Assembly (NCBI GenBank): GCA_020629815.1
Contig: JAHDCN010000013.1
Location: 1 to 23,237 of the forward strand
From: Verrucomicrobiota bacterium
GTDB taxonomy: Bacteria > Verrucomicrobiota > Verrucomicrobiia > Verrucomicrobiales > DEV007
Reading direction: 5' to 3'
Length of the DNA stretch: 23,237 nucleotides
Below the pieces are notes generated by a model that worked only from the letters and a program-made list of their open reading frames with translations, was not told where the DNA came from and ran no database searches. Below, piece by piece: positions 15,256 through 22,724 of the stretch. The position numbers and the translations under genes were made by a program. Each line of letters begins with the position of its first letter. Position 1 is the first letter of the stretch.

Positions 15256-16053
15256 CTATTCCGAATCTGTCTGCTGGGGGGATGGCAGATTCGTCCATTG
15301 GATATTTCGGTATTGGGATCGCGTGATGAAACTGGCCAGGCCGATAGGAACGCTGAGTTCGATATCGCCGGGGAGAAGGCTGATCTTCCGGTCCTTGAGT
15401 GGTAGATCGACCATGTGATCATCGTCAATCCAGCAGTCGAGCCGGTCGTCAGTTACTTTCACGCGAATTTTATACCATTTGTTGTCTTCGAAACCGTCAA
15501 TCTGCATCGTTTCGTTCTCCGATGCATTCAGGTCGTCGACACAGGAAATACCAACCACGCCGCCGCCCCAGCCGCCAATTACGAAGGTCGCATGGCTTTC
15601 TTTCACAGGGAATGTGAGCGCGCAGAAAAAATCATTCCCGTCGAGCTTCATCGCTTCCAGGTTAATTTCGTAGTTGGAAGTGGCCGGAACTTCACCGCCC
15701 CAGTGGACACCGGTCATGATTGCTCCAAAGCCGAATTCCAAATTACCGTCTTCGTTTACAAAAACATCACCCTCTCCACCGAAGGCAGTCTTTTCCCACT
15801 GACCTAAATCTTTGCTGTTATAAAGGGAGATCGTGTCGCCTTGTTTCTCTGCTGCGGTTTCCGGTTCGGCAGCGCCATCGGCCGCTTCCTCTGCAAGCTT
15901 GCCTGCGGTGCTGCGAACTTGCTTGCTGCCATCAGGATTTTCCTGCAGTGACCAAAGAAAGGCTCCGGGTTCTTTGTAAAGCGCATAGTGCATTCCTATG
16001 CCTGCTGCAAAAAAGATGATGAGGAAAAGAATGAGACCACCGAGAAATTTCAC
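15256..16053 (-). CDS. Membrane-anchored DUF1080 (3-keto-disaccharide hydrolase-type) domain protein
   Basis: A 265-residue protein with one N-terminal transmembrane segment (about residues 4-24), then an Ala/Glu-rich linker (about 50-70) and a concanavalin-like DUF1080 domain over about residues 73-257. Typical features include LYNSKDLGQWEK at the domain start, a Trp/Gly-rich core (FVIGGWGGG), NKWYKIRVKV, and the closing YRNIQW strand. DUF1080 domains are common in exported proteins of Planctomycetes and Verrucomicrobia; some hydrolyse 3-keto-disaccharides. Specific activity here is unknown. It follows the GYF/bPH2 gene with a 173-nt gap, so co-transcription is uncertain. Confidence 0.82.
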   Translation of the reverse strand: MKFLGGLILFLIIFFAAGIGMHYALYKEPGAFLWSLQENPDGSKQVRSTAGKLAEEAADGAAEPETAAEKQGDTISLYNSKDLGQWEKTAFGGEGDVFVNEDGNLEFGFGAIMTGVHWGGEVPATSNYEINLEAMKLDGNDFFCALTFPVKESHATFVIGGWGGGVVGISCVDDLNASENETMQIDGFEDNKWYKIRVKVTDDRLDCWIDDDHMVDLPLKDRKISLLPGDIELSVPIGLASFITRSQYRNIQWTNLPSPQQTDSE

Positions 16054-16226
16054 AGTTTTGACTCAATGGAAAACCTCCTCCTGCGCAACAACTTTCGGTT
16101 CAGGAATAGGCGATTTTTGAAAAAGAATTGCGCCAGTTTTCGAGAATCTTCGGCAGATTATAAAAACCAAAGAATCGTTGTGCCAGATGCTGTCTGGACT
16201 GTTTCCAAAAAATCACAAATAACTGT

Positions 16227-16937
16227 CTATCCGATGGCGTCCTGAATTTTCCGAACAAGAGCTTTCACTTCTTTGGCTGCCCAAACGTCGCGGAAAACAA
16301 CCTCGGGCTCATCCCCGGTTGTATTAAACTCAACCGTCCCGATTCCGAGCATCCCGGGAATACCCCGGCGCACCACATTGATGGCCCGGATGTCATCGAT
16401 CAGCGCTTCTTTGCTGCTTTTTGCGATCAATCCTGTGATCACTTCGACCCGGCGGTTCGTGATCGTGTACTGACGCATCGCCCGCTCGAGAAGAATGTAA
16501 GCGAAGCATGCCAGCGCAACGATAAAGCAACCGATTGTCACCCAACTGCCATACGTGTTCAGCCAAAAACCGGCCACGACTCCGGCGACAGCCCCCAGAA
16601 AAGGCCACGGAAAAGCAACGACACTGGGGAATCCCCGGTAAAGCAGCTCGTTTGGGCTTCTCGCCATAATTCGGGCGGAGTCCGGAGCCGTCTCTTTCGT
16701 CGGTTTTGAAGAGGAGGGAGAAGGTTGGCTCCGTGCTACCGGCTCTTCCCAGTCGAGAACATCGCGAACCCGCTCGAAGTCTTCCCCATCTTCGCGCAGA
16801 CAAAGATCTTCGTAATCCAGCTCGCCGATATCGACGAGTTCAATCAACTCTTCCAGCGAGTAGGGCCCGCGACGCTGGTCGTCCTTAAGAACAAAAACCG
16901 ATTCACTCGGCAGCTCTTCTGGATCAGCTCCAGTCAT
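16227..16937 (-). CDS. GYF_2-like plus bacterial PH (bPH2) membrane protein
   Basis: A 236-residue protein. The N-terminus (about 13-65) has the GYF_2 pattern: VFVLKDDQRRGPYSLEELIEL then an acidic DLCLRE strand and WEEP. A Pro/Ser linker leads to two transmembrane segments (about 105-127 and 131-150) and then a bPH2/DUF304 domain (about 155-232): YTITNRRVEVITGLI, DDIRAINVVRRG and GIGTVEFNTTGDE are its strands. GYF domains bind proline-rich partners and bPH2 domains sit at membranes, so a cytoplasmic scaffold anchored to the inner membrane is a plausible role. The start codon overlaps the stop of the upstream YbjN-like gene by 4 nt (ATGA), a sign of translational coupling. Confidence 0.8.
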   Translation of the reverse strand: MTGADPEELPSESVFVLKDDQRRGPYSLEELIELVDIGELDYEDLCLREDGEDFERVRDVLDWEEPVARSQPSPSSSKPTKETAPDSARIMARSPNELLYRGFPSVVAFPWPFLGAVAGVVAGFWLNTYGSWVTIGCFIVALACFAYILLERAMRQYTITNRRVEVITGLIAKSSKEALIDDIRAINVVRRGIPGMLGIGTVEFNTTGDEPEVVFRDVWAAKEVKALVRKIQDAIG

Positions 16938-17452
16938 GAATTCTGTGCTTCCTGATCTGCATCAATCTGTGGAATCAAATCTTCCCTCTGCATCAACTCA
17001 GTGATGTCCATTGATGCGAGAACACTTCCTTCCGCACGGTGAATTGCTGCCTCCAGCGGTGCCAGTCGATCCATCTCAACGATTGCGCTGTGTATCAGCC
17101 GTTTTACGATCGCGAAGTCTCCCGCTGGATCGGGAAAAAGGTTGGTCGCGCGAAACAACAGCTGACCGGTATCCCAGTTCATTTCAATATTGCCGACGTT
17201 GAGAGTTAAGTTGGTTCGCATCGCCAGTTCAGCCAGACGCTCGCGCCTTGCTGCAGAGTCGGTAGATCGCGGAGACTCGGATACGATGGACATCATATTC
17301 CACTGCGGAAATACCTGCGCATGAAGCATGACCCGGGTGTGGAACACCTCGAGGCCGGTGCGGATCACCTCCCGGTCCGGGAATTCTTCGTAGGCCCAGT
17401 CTTCGTCGTCGAACGCTGCCTTGATTGTGTTGTAAAGCGGTGAGGTAACCAT
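16934..17452 (-). CDS. YbjN-like domain protein
   Basis: The ATG at 17450-17452 is chosen because GGAAGGA lies about 5 nt upstream; the longer frame begins with a TTG at 17533 and would overlap the permease gene. The product has 172 residues. It resembles the YbjN fold (related to type III secretion chaperones): SPLYNTIKAAFDDEDWAYEE opening, a strand-rich core (VMLHAQVFPQWNMMSIVSES), alternating strands up to QLLFRATN, and an acidic C-terminus. YbjN family members are small alpha/beta proteins of poorly understood regulatory or chaperone-like roles. It is coupled to the GYF/bPH2 gene by a 4-nt overlap and follows the ABC-2 permease gene, suggesting the three products act together at the membrane. 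Confidence 0.8.
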   Translation of the reverse strand: MVTSPLYNTIKAAFDDEDWAYEEFPDREVIRTGLEVFHTRVMLHAQVFPQWNMMSIVSESPRSTDSAARRERLAELAMRTNLTLNVGNIEMNWDTGQLLFRATNLFPDPAGDFAIVKRLIHSAIVEMDRLAPLEAAIHRAEGSVLASMDITELMQREDLIPQIDADQEAQNS

Positions 17453-17466
17453 GGAAATCCTTCCCA
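17453..17466 (-). promoter_or_regulatory. Ribosome binding site deciding the YbjN-like start
   Basis: On the minus strand GGAAGGA lies just upstream of the ATG at 17450-17452, with about 5 nt spacing. It is the best Shine-Dalgarno sequence in this part of the window and argues for the shorter protein. Confidence 0.7.
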
Positions 17467-17517
17467 AGGTAAAACGGTTTGCGAGTTCGTCGAGTTGAGG
17501 TTTTGGCCGAAGCAATG

Positions 17518-18477
17518 TCAGGGTTGAGCCCAACGCACTGACTTTTTCTTACCCGGTCCACGGTCGATCATCGCAATCCCGAATGCCAGCAAACAGAATA
17601 TAATAATCGCCAGAAGGTTTGCCAGCCACTTCGCCCAGGCAGCTGCTGCAGCTGCCGCCATCACGCCTACAAACATGCCAGCCGCGATCGGCGCGACTAC
17701 GAACATGACGATAATCAGCGCGGTGGCCGGAGGGTCGAGAGGGTTTTCGTATACTCGAAGTTTTGCCCTTCCCAGCTGCAAACTCAGAGCGATAAATACC
17801 AGGCAGATAGCAACCAGGCCAAGAACCACCCAAACGGCATTGCCTCCCATGGAACCGAAAAATACCCCGGCGATTGTTGCAGTGATGAGAAAGGAAAACA
17901 GCATAAACATGATCAGAAATGCACGCCCGACGTAGTTGGAAAAACCGGAAGCTCCCAGCACAATGGCATTGATGATCAGATTGAGCATCATCAGGTAGAA
18001 AATGCCGGTGGCATTCTCAACCAATTCCACATCACCTACGAAATAGCGGATTAGCAGATAGGGGAGGAGCGAGACCATCATCAAGCCGCTCAGGACACTG
18101 CCGACGATCAGTTTACCCAGCACGATCTGCCAGCGGCTCAGGTCTGACATGAGCAGCAATTCCACGTTCCCCTCCTTCACTTCCGGCTGCAGTGCGCCGA
18201 AAAGCGTGAGCGGCATCACCACCACAAAGACAATCGCAAGGATAAAGAAGAACACACCACCGCTGGCGAATACACCGCGAGTAAAACCAAGGTCCTCACC
18301 AACGAAGCCGAGGGCCATTTCGATGCCGACAGCAATAATGGCGAAAATCTGAACGGCAATAAAAGGCCAGACAAACCAGTTGGCCCGGAGACCCTGCCGG
18401 AGTTCTTTGACGAAAACCGGGCTCAGCCGGTCCGGAAAAACCGACAGCACAGATCGAGGAGAGGATTTCTCCGCCAT
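17518..18477 (-). CDS. ABC-2 type transporter permease, without ATPase gene in view
   Basis: A 319-residue integral membrane protein with about six or seven hydrophobic segments (roughly 36-58, 71-96, 121-145, 160-180, 185-215, 217-235 and 252-305). A short cytoplasmic N-terminus (PVFVKELRQGLRANW) and the loop GNVELLLMSDLSRWQIVLGK after the second segment fit the ABC-2 permease family (Gld/NatB-like exporters, where ELL...P-R or similar precedes a KL motif). Its partner ATPase is not encoded in the window; the neighbours are a secreted protein 3 nt upstream and the YbjN-like gene downstream. The substrate is unknown. Confidence 0.85.
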   Translation of the reverse strand: MAEKSSPRSVLSVFPDRLSPVFVKELRQGLRANWFVWPFIAVQIFAIIAVGIEMALGFVGEDLGFTRGVFASGGVFFFILAIVFVVVMPLTLFGALQPEVKEGNVELLLMSDLSRWQIVLGKLIVGSVLSGLMMVSLLPYLLIRYFVGDVELVENATGIFYLMMLNLIINAIVLGASGFSNYVGRAFLIMFMLFSFLITATIAGVFFGSMGGNAVWVVLGLVAICLVFIALSLQLGRAKLRVYENPLDPPATALIIVMFVVAPIAAGMFVGVMAAAAAAAWAKWLANLLAIIIFCLLAFGIAMIDRGPGKKKSVRWAQP

Positions 18478-18480
18478 GTG

Positions 18481-19407
18481 TTAACCGCCGGTTACCGGTG
18501 TCAGAACGATTTTCTGAATGTCCATCACCGCTTTGCCTGCTTTCTTCAGCGGCTTAACGGCCAGTTTGTGTTCGCCGACTTCGGCGAGATCGACAATACC
18601 CAGCTCGCGATCTTTCCAGTTTTGAAAACCACCGGTGTCTTCGACCGTGAACTTCACTGTCTGGTCGTTGACTAGAAGAGCGACCTCGCTGCCACCATTA
18701 CCCGGGCCGCAGCCCTGCGTTACTACCACTTTGAATTTACCCGGAGTCGAGACATCAAACTTCCACTCGGCCCAGTCGTTTTCGTCCACCCAGAATCCGA
18801 GGCAGTTCTTTTTCTCCTGCGGTTCGTAGCGCATCTTCTTCGCGTAGGTCGTAGCCGTCTTTGCATCCAGCTGGATTACCCCGTCGATCGATTGACCCAG
18901 GACTTCGGCTTCCGGAGCGGGGATAAACTCAACGGCTTTAACCACGAAACCCGGGCCGTTTGATTGATCACCGGTGAGCATCGAAATACGATATTCGCCG
19001 GATTCCGGCAAATAGGCCGTGCCCAGAATCAGAGTGTTTTCTTTATCCGAGCCACCGGTTCTCGGTGCGTAGCCTTTCAGCACTGCCTTTTCACCCACCT
19101 TGATCTGTATACCGACCTTTGATCCCATTGCTGACGTGTAACGCAGCGCGACGTAGTAGTTGCCCCAACGCTCTGACTGGAAATCCCAGTTCCAGGTTCC
19201 GAAGTGGCTTCCCGCCGTGTATTTTCCGTCATCTGCGGAAACTGTAAAAGTGCCTCGCTTGCGATCGACCTCCACGTCGTAGTCCGGAATTTCCGGTAGA
19301 TCACCAAGATTGGCAAAAGGGTCCGGCGGCAGATTTGTCTGCGCATCCAGAGCTGTTGCGAGCACAAAAGAGCCGAGGAAAAGAAGGAGACTTCTATTCA
19401 AAATCAT
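18481..19407 (-). CDS. Secreted carbohydrate-binding-like protein (DUF5077/CBM6-like)
   Basis: A 308-residue protein with a signal peptide (about residues 1-22, cleaved near ALDAQ). Two beta-sandwich modules follow, about 45-160 and 165-305. The second shows a distinctive pattern I associate with exported proteins of Planctomycetes and Verrucomicrobia: GFWVDENDWAEW, VVVTQGCGPGNGGS, VEDTGGFQNWKD and AVMDIQKIVL. Such modules usually bind carbohydrates and often occur attached to sulfatases; here the protein has no catalytic domain. It starts the minus-strand unit, and the permease gene begins 3 nt after its stop, which is tight enough for co-translation. Confidence 0.7.
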   Translation of the reverse strand: MILNRSLLLFLGSFVLATALDAQTNLPPDPFANLGDLPEIPDYDVEVDRKRGTFTVSADDGKYTAGSHFGTWNWDFQSERWGNYYVALRYTSAMGSKVGIQIKVGEKAVLKGYAPRTGGSDKENTLILGTAYLPESGEYRISMLTGDQSNGPGFVVKAVEFIPAPEAEVLGQSIDGVIQLDAKTATTYAKKMRYEPQEKKNCLGFWVDENDWAEWKFDVSTPGKFKVVVTQGCGPGNGGSEVALLVNDQTVKFTVEDTGGFQNWKDRELGIVDLAEVGEHKLAVKPLKKAGKAVMDIQKIVLTPVTGG

Positions 19408-19493
19408 TCCGCAGACTACCGGAAACGGAAATTGGCCGCAAGGCTATGTTTTACCTGAATCGGATGAGACGCTCATGGCTGGGCCAAAATTGC

Positions 19494-19521
19494 TTGCAAT
19501 CTGCCTGATTCGTCCTAAATT
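19494..19521 (+). promoter_or_regulatory. Candidate sigma-70-type promoter for the small basic protein gene
   Basis: TTGCAA at 19494-19499 and TAAATT at 19516-19521 with a 16-nt spacer lie 32 nt before the ATG at 19553. GGAG at 19541-19544 is a good Shine-Dalgarno sequence 8 nt upstream of the start. Promoter prediction by eye only. Confidence 0.4.
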
Positions 19522-19552
19522 CCGCGCCTCACTAAACACAGGAGTTTTTGAC

Positions 19553-19708
19553 ATGTCACAGCATCCCAGCCTGAAGAAATCCGGAAGCGTAGGCGCCAAG
19601 CGTAGCGTTATGAAGCGTTTTGAGCGTATCAAAGCTCTCAAGGAGCGTGGTGAGTGGAAAGACGGCCAGAGCGCTATCGGTCTTCCCAAGACCAAGCCTG
19701 ACGCATAA
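19553..19708 (+). CDS. Small basic protein (Chlamydiae/Verrucomicrobia-type, TIGR04137-like)
   Basis: A 51-residue basic protein. It opens MSQHPSLKKS, contains GAKRSVMKRFERI and ends GLPKTKPDA, matching, as I recall it, a short family confined to the Chlamydiae/Verrucomicrobia group that has been linked to rRNA. The length and Lys/Arg content suggest an RNA- or ribosome-associated protein. It has a good GGAG Shine-Dalgarno sequence and a plausible promoter. A 6-bp hairpin (GACGCA / TGCGTC, 19700-19718) covers the stop codon. The pseudouridine synthase gene starts 26 nt after the stop, giving an rRNA-themed pair, though their working together is inference. Confidence 0.85.
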   Translation: MSQHPSLKKSGSVGAKRSVMKRFERIKALKERGEWKDGQSAIGLPKTKPDA

Positions 19709-19734
19709 TTTTTGCGTCTGCATCCCGCCTGCCA

Positions 19735-20454
19735 ATGAGTCGGGAAGAAGAAAAGGGCATCCGGTTGAACCGGTTTCTGGCCTCATGTGGCGTTGCCTCC
19801 CGTCGAGGTAGCGAACCTCTGATTGCGGAGGGTCGGGTAACGATCAACGGAGAGATTGTTCTCTCGCCCGGAATGCGCGTGATGCCCGGCGATCACGTCA
19901 AGTACGACGGCAAACTGCTGCAGCAGGCGACGAAGCTCTCCCTGCTTCTGAATAAACCGAAGGGTTACCTCTGTACTCGCAGTGATCCCGAAGGTCGCAA
20001 AACAATCTACGAACTTTTATCGAAGAAATTTGGTCGGTTGAACTATGTGGGTCGTCTCGATTACCAAAGCGAAGGCCTACTGATTCTCACCAATTCAGGG
20101 GATCTGACCGAGGCTTTGACGCATCCGAGGCATCACGTCGAAAAGGAATACGAAGTCTATCTCGATCATATGTTTGATCGGGAGCTGATTCCTCGCCTGC
20201 TCGAAGGTTTTCGTTTTGAAGAAGGTCATGCCAAGGCGGAAAGGGTTTCCATGGATTCCCGAAGAAAGCTGCGAGTGGTCCTTTGTCAGGGCTACAATCG
20301 CCAGATTCGGCGGATGTTTTCCAAGCTGGGTTTCAAAGTGAAACGACTGGAGCGGATTCGCATCGGCAGTCTCACCGACCCAGCTCTATCTGTTGGCAAA
20401 TTTCGGGTTCTGAATTCCAAAGACCTTCAGCTCGCGTCGATGAATCCTAAATAA
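19735..20454 (+). CDS. rluB: RsuA/RluB-family pseudouridine synthase
   Basis: A 239-residue enzyme. The N-terminal S4 RNA-binding domain spans about residues 8-55 (IRLNRFLASCGVASRRGSEP, then GRVTINGE). The catalytic domain has LLNKPKGYLCT (71-81) and the active-site Asp109 in GRLDYQSEGLLILTN; the usual Thr two residues after Asp is Gln-Ser here. YNRQIRRMFSKLG (191-203 region) is the closing family motif. It isomerises a uridine in rRNA; which site (23S RluB/E/F-like or 16S RsuA-like) cannot be told, so the symbol is a best guess. It lies 26 nt downstream of the small basic protein gene and converges on the lyase gene. Confidence 0.88.
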   Translation: MSREEEKGIRLNRFLASCGVASRRGSEPLIAEGRVTINGEIVLSPGMRVMPGDHVKYDGKLLQQATKLSLLLNKPKGYLCTRSDPEGRKTIYELLSKKFGRLNYVGRLDYQSEGLLILTNSGDLTEALTHPRHHVEKEYEVYLDHMFDRELIPRLLEGFRFEEGHAKAERVSMDSRRKLRVVLCQGYNRQIRRMFSKLGFKVKRLERIRIGSLTDPALSVGKFRVLNSKDLQLASMNPK

Positions 20455-20470
20455 TTGGCCCGGTCCGTGT

Positions 20471-21250
20471 TCATTTTTTCGGCCGGGACCGGATCATCTT
20501 GCCTTTGGTCACCTCGATATTGTCAAACCAGGCATAAACAGTTCGCTTTGGAGACCAACTCGAGTCTGAACCTCCGTGGAAGGTATGAAATAAAAGGTGG
20601 GAGATTTCAGAGTTCGCTCCAGATTCGTTTCTGAACACAACTTCCTTATGTTCCAACACTTTGTCGCCATCGACATAGATTTGGACGAACCCGTCATCTT
20701 TTTTGGGCTTCGTATTCAGCTTGAGATGAATCGTCACTGACTGATAGCGTCCGCCTCGAAACGAAAATCTTTCCGAACGGCGGGAGTCCCCGGTTCTGTC
20801 CGGTTGGTTCTGGTGATAGAGGTAACTGACCAATCGTGCTTCCTTGTGCCACATAATACGGGCGCTCCAGCCATCAGGTGAACCAGGGCGACCTCCTGTG
20901 ATCCAGTTGTCTGGTCCCAGTCCCGGTAACTTTCCACCGCGAACGAACTCGAATTCCCGGTCAAACTTCACATCGTAGGAAAGACTAAACTCAATCCCGC
21001 TTCTTTTTAGCGGAGCAAAAAGAGCAATGCGTTCACTGCCATCTTTGCTGGGAACGTAGGAGACTTTTACCGCCGGGCTGCCGTCCGGCCCTCCTGCTTC
21101 ATCAATTTCCACTCGCTGATGCTTACGTATTTTCTGATAGAGGATTGAGTCGGAGACTTCGTTAAAGTCTTCTTCAAATACCACCTCATCGCATTGTCCA
21201 GACAAGGAAAACAAGGCAAGGAAAAGAGAAGGGACAAGTAAATGTCTCAT
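20471..21250 (-). CDS. Secreted polysaccharide lyase, PL14-like (alginate/glucuronan lyase type)
   Basis: A 259-residue protein with a signal peptide of about 20 residues and a beta-jelly-roll body. It matches the PL14 pattern: GGKLPGL (105-111), GWSARIMW (127-134), SYLYH (142-146), and WSPKRTVYAWFDNIEV near the end. As I recall, the chlorovirus enzyme vAL-1 uses Lys197, Ser219, Arg221, Tyr233 and Tyr235; here Lys107, Ser129, Arg131, Tyr143 and Tyr145 keep exactly the same spacing. It would cleave a uronic-acid polymer by beta-elimination outside the cell or in the periplasm. The Cys20 before the mature part is not preceded by a lipobox. It is divergent from the GT4 gene. Confidence 0.8.
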   Translation of the reverse strand: MRHLLVPSLFLALFSLSGQCDEVVFEEDFNEVSDSILYQKIRKHQRVEIDEAGGPDGSPAVKVSYVPSKDGSERIALFAPLKRSGIEFSLSYDVKFDREFEFVRGGKLPGLGPDNWITGGRPGSPDGWSARIMWHKEARLVSYLYHQNQPDRTGDSRRSERFSFRGGRYQSVTIHLKLNTKPKKDDGFVQIYVDGDKVLEHKEVVFRNESGANSEISHLLFHTFHGGSDSSWSPKRTVYAWFDNIEVTKGKMIRSRPKK

Positions 21251-21360
21251 GGCAAAGGCTACAGAAACTCTCGAATCACAAAACTGGATTTACATTATAA
21301 ATATTAGAATAATTGTGGAAATAACAATTCGTTGTCGTTTATTAACAAGGTTTCCTCGTC

Positions 21361-22557
21361 ATGAAAATCCTGATCCACGATTACGCTGGCCATGCATTTC
21401 CCGTACAACTCAGTCGCGAGTTGGCCCGGCGGGGGCATGAGGTGACTCATGCATTTGCCTCTTCGCTGCAAACTCCCCGGGGAGAACTTGCCAAAACGCC
21501 GGACGATCCAGAGAATTTTACCAGTCTCGAGGTCCCGATGGACGAGGACTACGTGAAATACAAATACAGCTTCACCCGTAGGAGGAAGATGGAAGTCGAA
21601 TTCGGGCGAAGGGTAGGCAAAGAGATCGAGCGAATCCGTCCAGAGGTTGTGCTATCCGGAAATACACCGACAGAGACTCAGCACGGGATCGTCAAAGCGA
21701 CAAAGGCAATTGATAGTCGCTTCTTCTACTGGGTGCAGGATTTCTACAGCATTGCGGTGGCGAAGTTTGCAAAGAAAAAGCTCCCGATCGTCGGGCACAT
21801 GGTGGGTGGTTATTACACTCATCTCGATCGCAAACATTTTCAGATGAGTGACGGGATCGTTGTGATCACAGATGATTTCCGCCCCATTCTGGAAAACGAT
21901 TTTGGAGTGCCCGGGGAGAAAATTCATTTTCATCCCAACTGGTCGCCGATTGAGCGTCTGCCGCTGCAATCTGCGGACAACGACTGGAGCCGGGAAAAAG
22001 ACCTCCATGACTCATTTGTGTTTCTCTATTCCGGAACACTGGGAATGAAGCACAACCCTGATCTCCTATTGCAACTTGCCCTGCAGCATCGTGACGACGA
22101 GGGCGTGAAAGTGGTTGTTACTTCCGAAGGTTTGGGAGCTGAGTGGCTGAAAGAAAAGTGTGAAGAGCACGGTCTGAAAAATCTGCTGCTGTTGCCCTAT
22201 CAGGACTTCGCGCAGGTTCCAAATATGCTGGCTGCGGGCAACGTGCTCATCGGAGTCCTGGAGCCGGATGCCGGCGTGTTCTCCGTGCCATCCAAAGTGC
22301 TGACCTACCTCTGCGCGGAGCGTGCAATTTTGCTCGCGGTCCCGGGAGTGAATCTGGCTGCGCAAATCATCAAAGATGAAGAAGCTGGTCTCACGGTCGA
22401 GCCCGATGATACGGCAGGATTTCTACAAGCCGCAGCGAGATTGCGGGAAAATGAGGCAGAATGCAAAAGGTTTGGTCAAAACGGCAGAGCGTATGCTGAG
22501 GAAAATTTCGACCTCGAAAAAATCGGCGCCCGCTTCGAGAAAATTCTCGAGGCATGA
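21361..22557 (+). CDS. GT4-family glycosyltransferase (WcaI-like)
   Basis: A 398-residue GT-B enzyme. The N-terminal half starts MKILIHDYAGHAFPVQLSRE with the typical first strand and helix. The C-terminal nucleotide-sugar domain shows FLYSGTLGMKHNPD (about 221-234) and the acceptor/donor motif VFSVPSKVLTYLCAER (about 307-322), the usual GT4 E/K region. Members add sugars to lipid-linked or surface polysaccharides, for example in exopolysaccharide or O-antigen synthesis, on the cytoplasmic side. The donor is unknown. It stands alone between a divergent lyase gene and the right 22-bp repeat block; the ATG has only a weak AAGG about 11 nt upstream. Confidence 0.88.
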   Translation: MKILIHDYAGHAFPVQLSRELARRGHEVTHAFASSLQTPRGELAKTPDDPENFTSLEVPMDEDYVKYKYSFTRRRKMEVEFGRRVGKEIERIRPEVVLSGNTPTETQHGIVKATKAIDSRFFYWVQDFYSIAVAKFAKKKLPIVGHMVGGYYTHLDRKHFQMSDGIVVITDDFRPILENDFGVPGEKIHFHPNWSPIERLPLQSADNDWSREKDLHDSFVFLYSGTLGMKHNPDLLLQLALQHRDDEGVKVVVTSEGLGAEWLKEKCEEHGLKNLLLLPYQDFAQVPNMLAAGNVLIGVLEPDAGVFSVPSKVLTYLCAERAILLAVPGVNLAAQIIKDEEAGLTVEPDDTAGFLQAAARLRENEAECKRFGQNGRAYAEENFDLEKIGARFEKILEA

Positions 22558-22612
22558 TCGTGACAAAATTTTCGTTGGGTGCTCCGGAATCAGGGGCTAC
22601 AGCATAGGACCA

Positions 22613-22709
22613 AACAGGGTATAGTCCGCGACCTAACAGGGTTAGATGCGGGACTCAACAGGGTTAGGTCAATGACCTAACAGGGTTGGGTGTTCGAGTT
22701 GACCCTGTT
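22613..22709. repeat. 22-bp tandem repeat block, four units plus an inverted half (right copy)
   Basis: Units at 22613-22634, 22635-22656, 22657-22678 and 22679-22700 each begin AACAGGG and continue with 13-15 more variable bases; GACCCTGTT at 22701-22709 is an inverted copy of the core. The third unit crosses into the fourth with the perfect inverted repeat GTTAGGTCA-A-TGACCTAAC (22663-22681). Positions 22651-22687 match the left block at 36 of 37 bases. It lies between the GT4 stop and the CBM9/DUF5916 gene, ending only 15 nt before the ATG of the latter, so it could sit in that gene's leader. Confidence 0.88.
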
Positions 22710-22724
22710 GGATCACGAAACCGA

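Noticed and set aside
15399..16245. Several plus-strand frames of 60-130 residues
   Set aside because: Most are antisense to the DUF1080 gene; the one reaching 16245 covers only a gene gap and has no start context or motif.
20455..20510. GC-rich imperfect hairpin after the pseudouridine synthase as terminator
   Set aside because: The best pairing (CCGGTC with GACCGG) has a loop of over 20 bases and no T-run after it on the plus strand.
20471..21250. PL14-like protein as a lipoprotein because of Cys20
   Set aside because: The residues before Cys20 are Ser-Gly-Gln, which is not a lipobox; ordinary signal peptidase I export fits better.
22613..22709. 22-bp repeats as a CRISPR array
   Set aside because: The units are directly adjacent and vary internally, with no constant repeat and unique spacers of 30 or so bases, and no cas genes are nearby.
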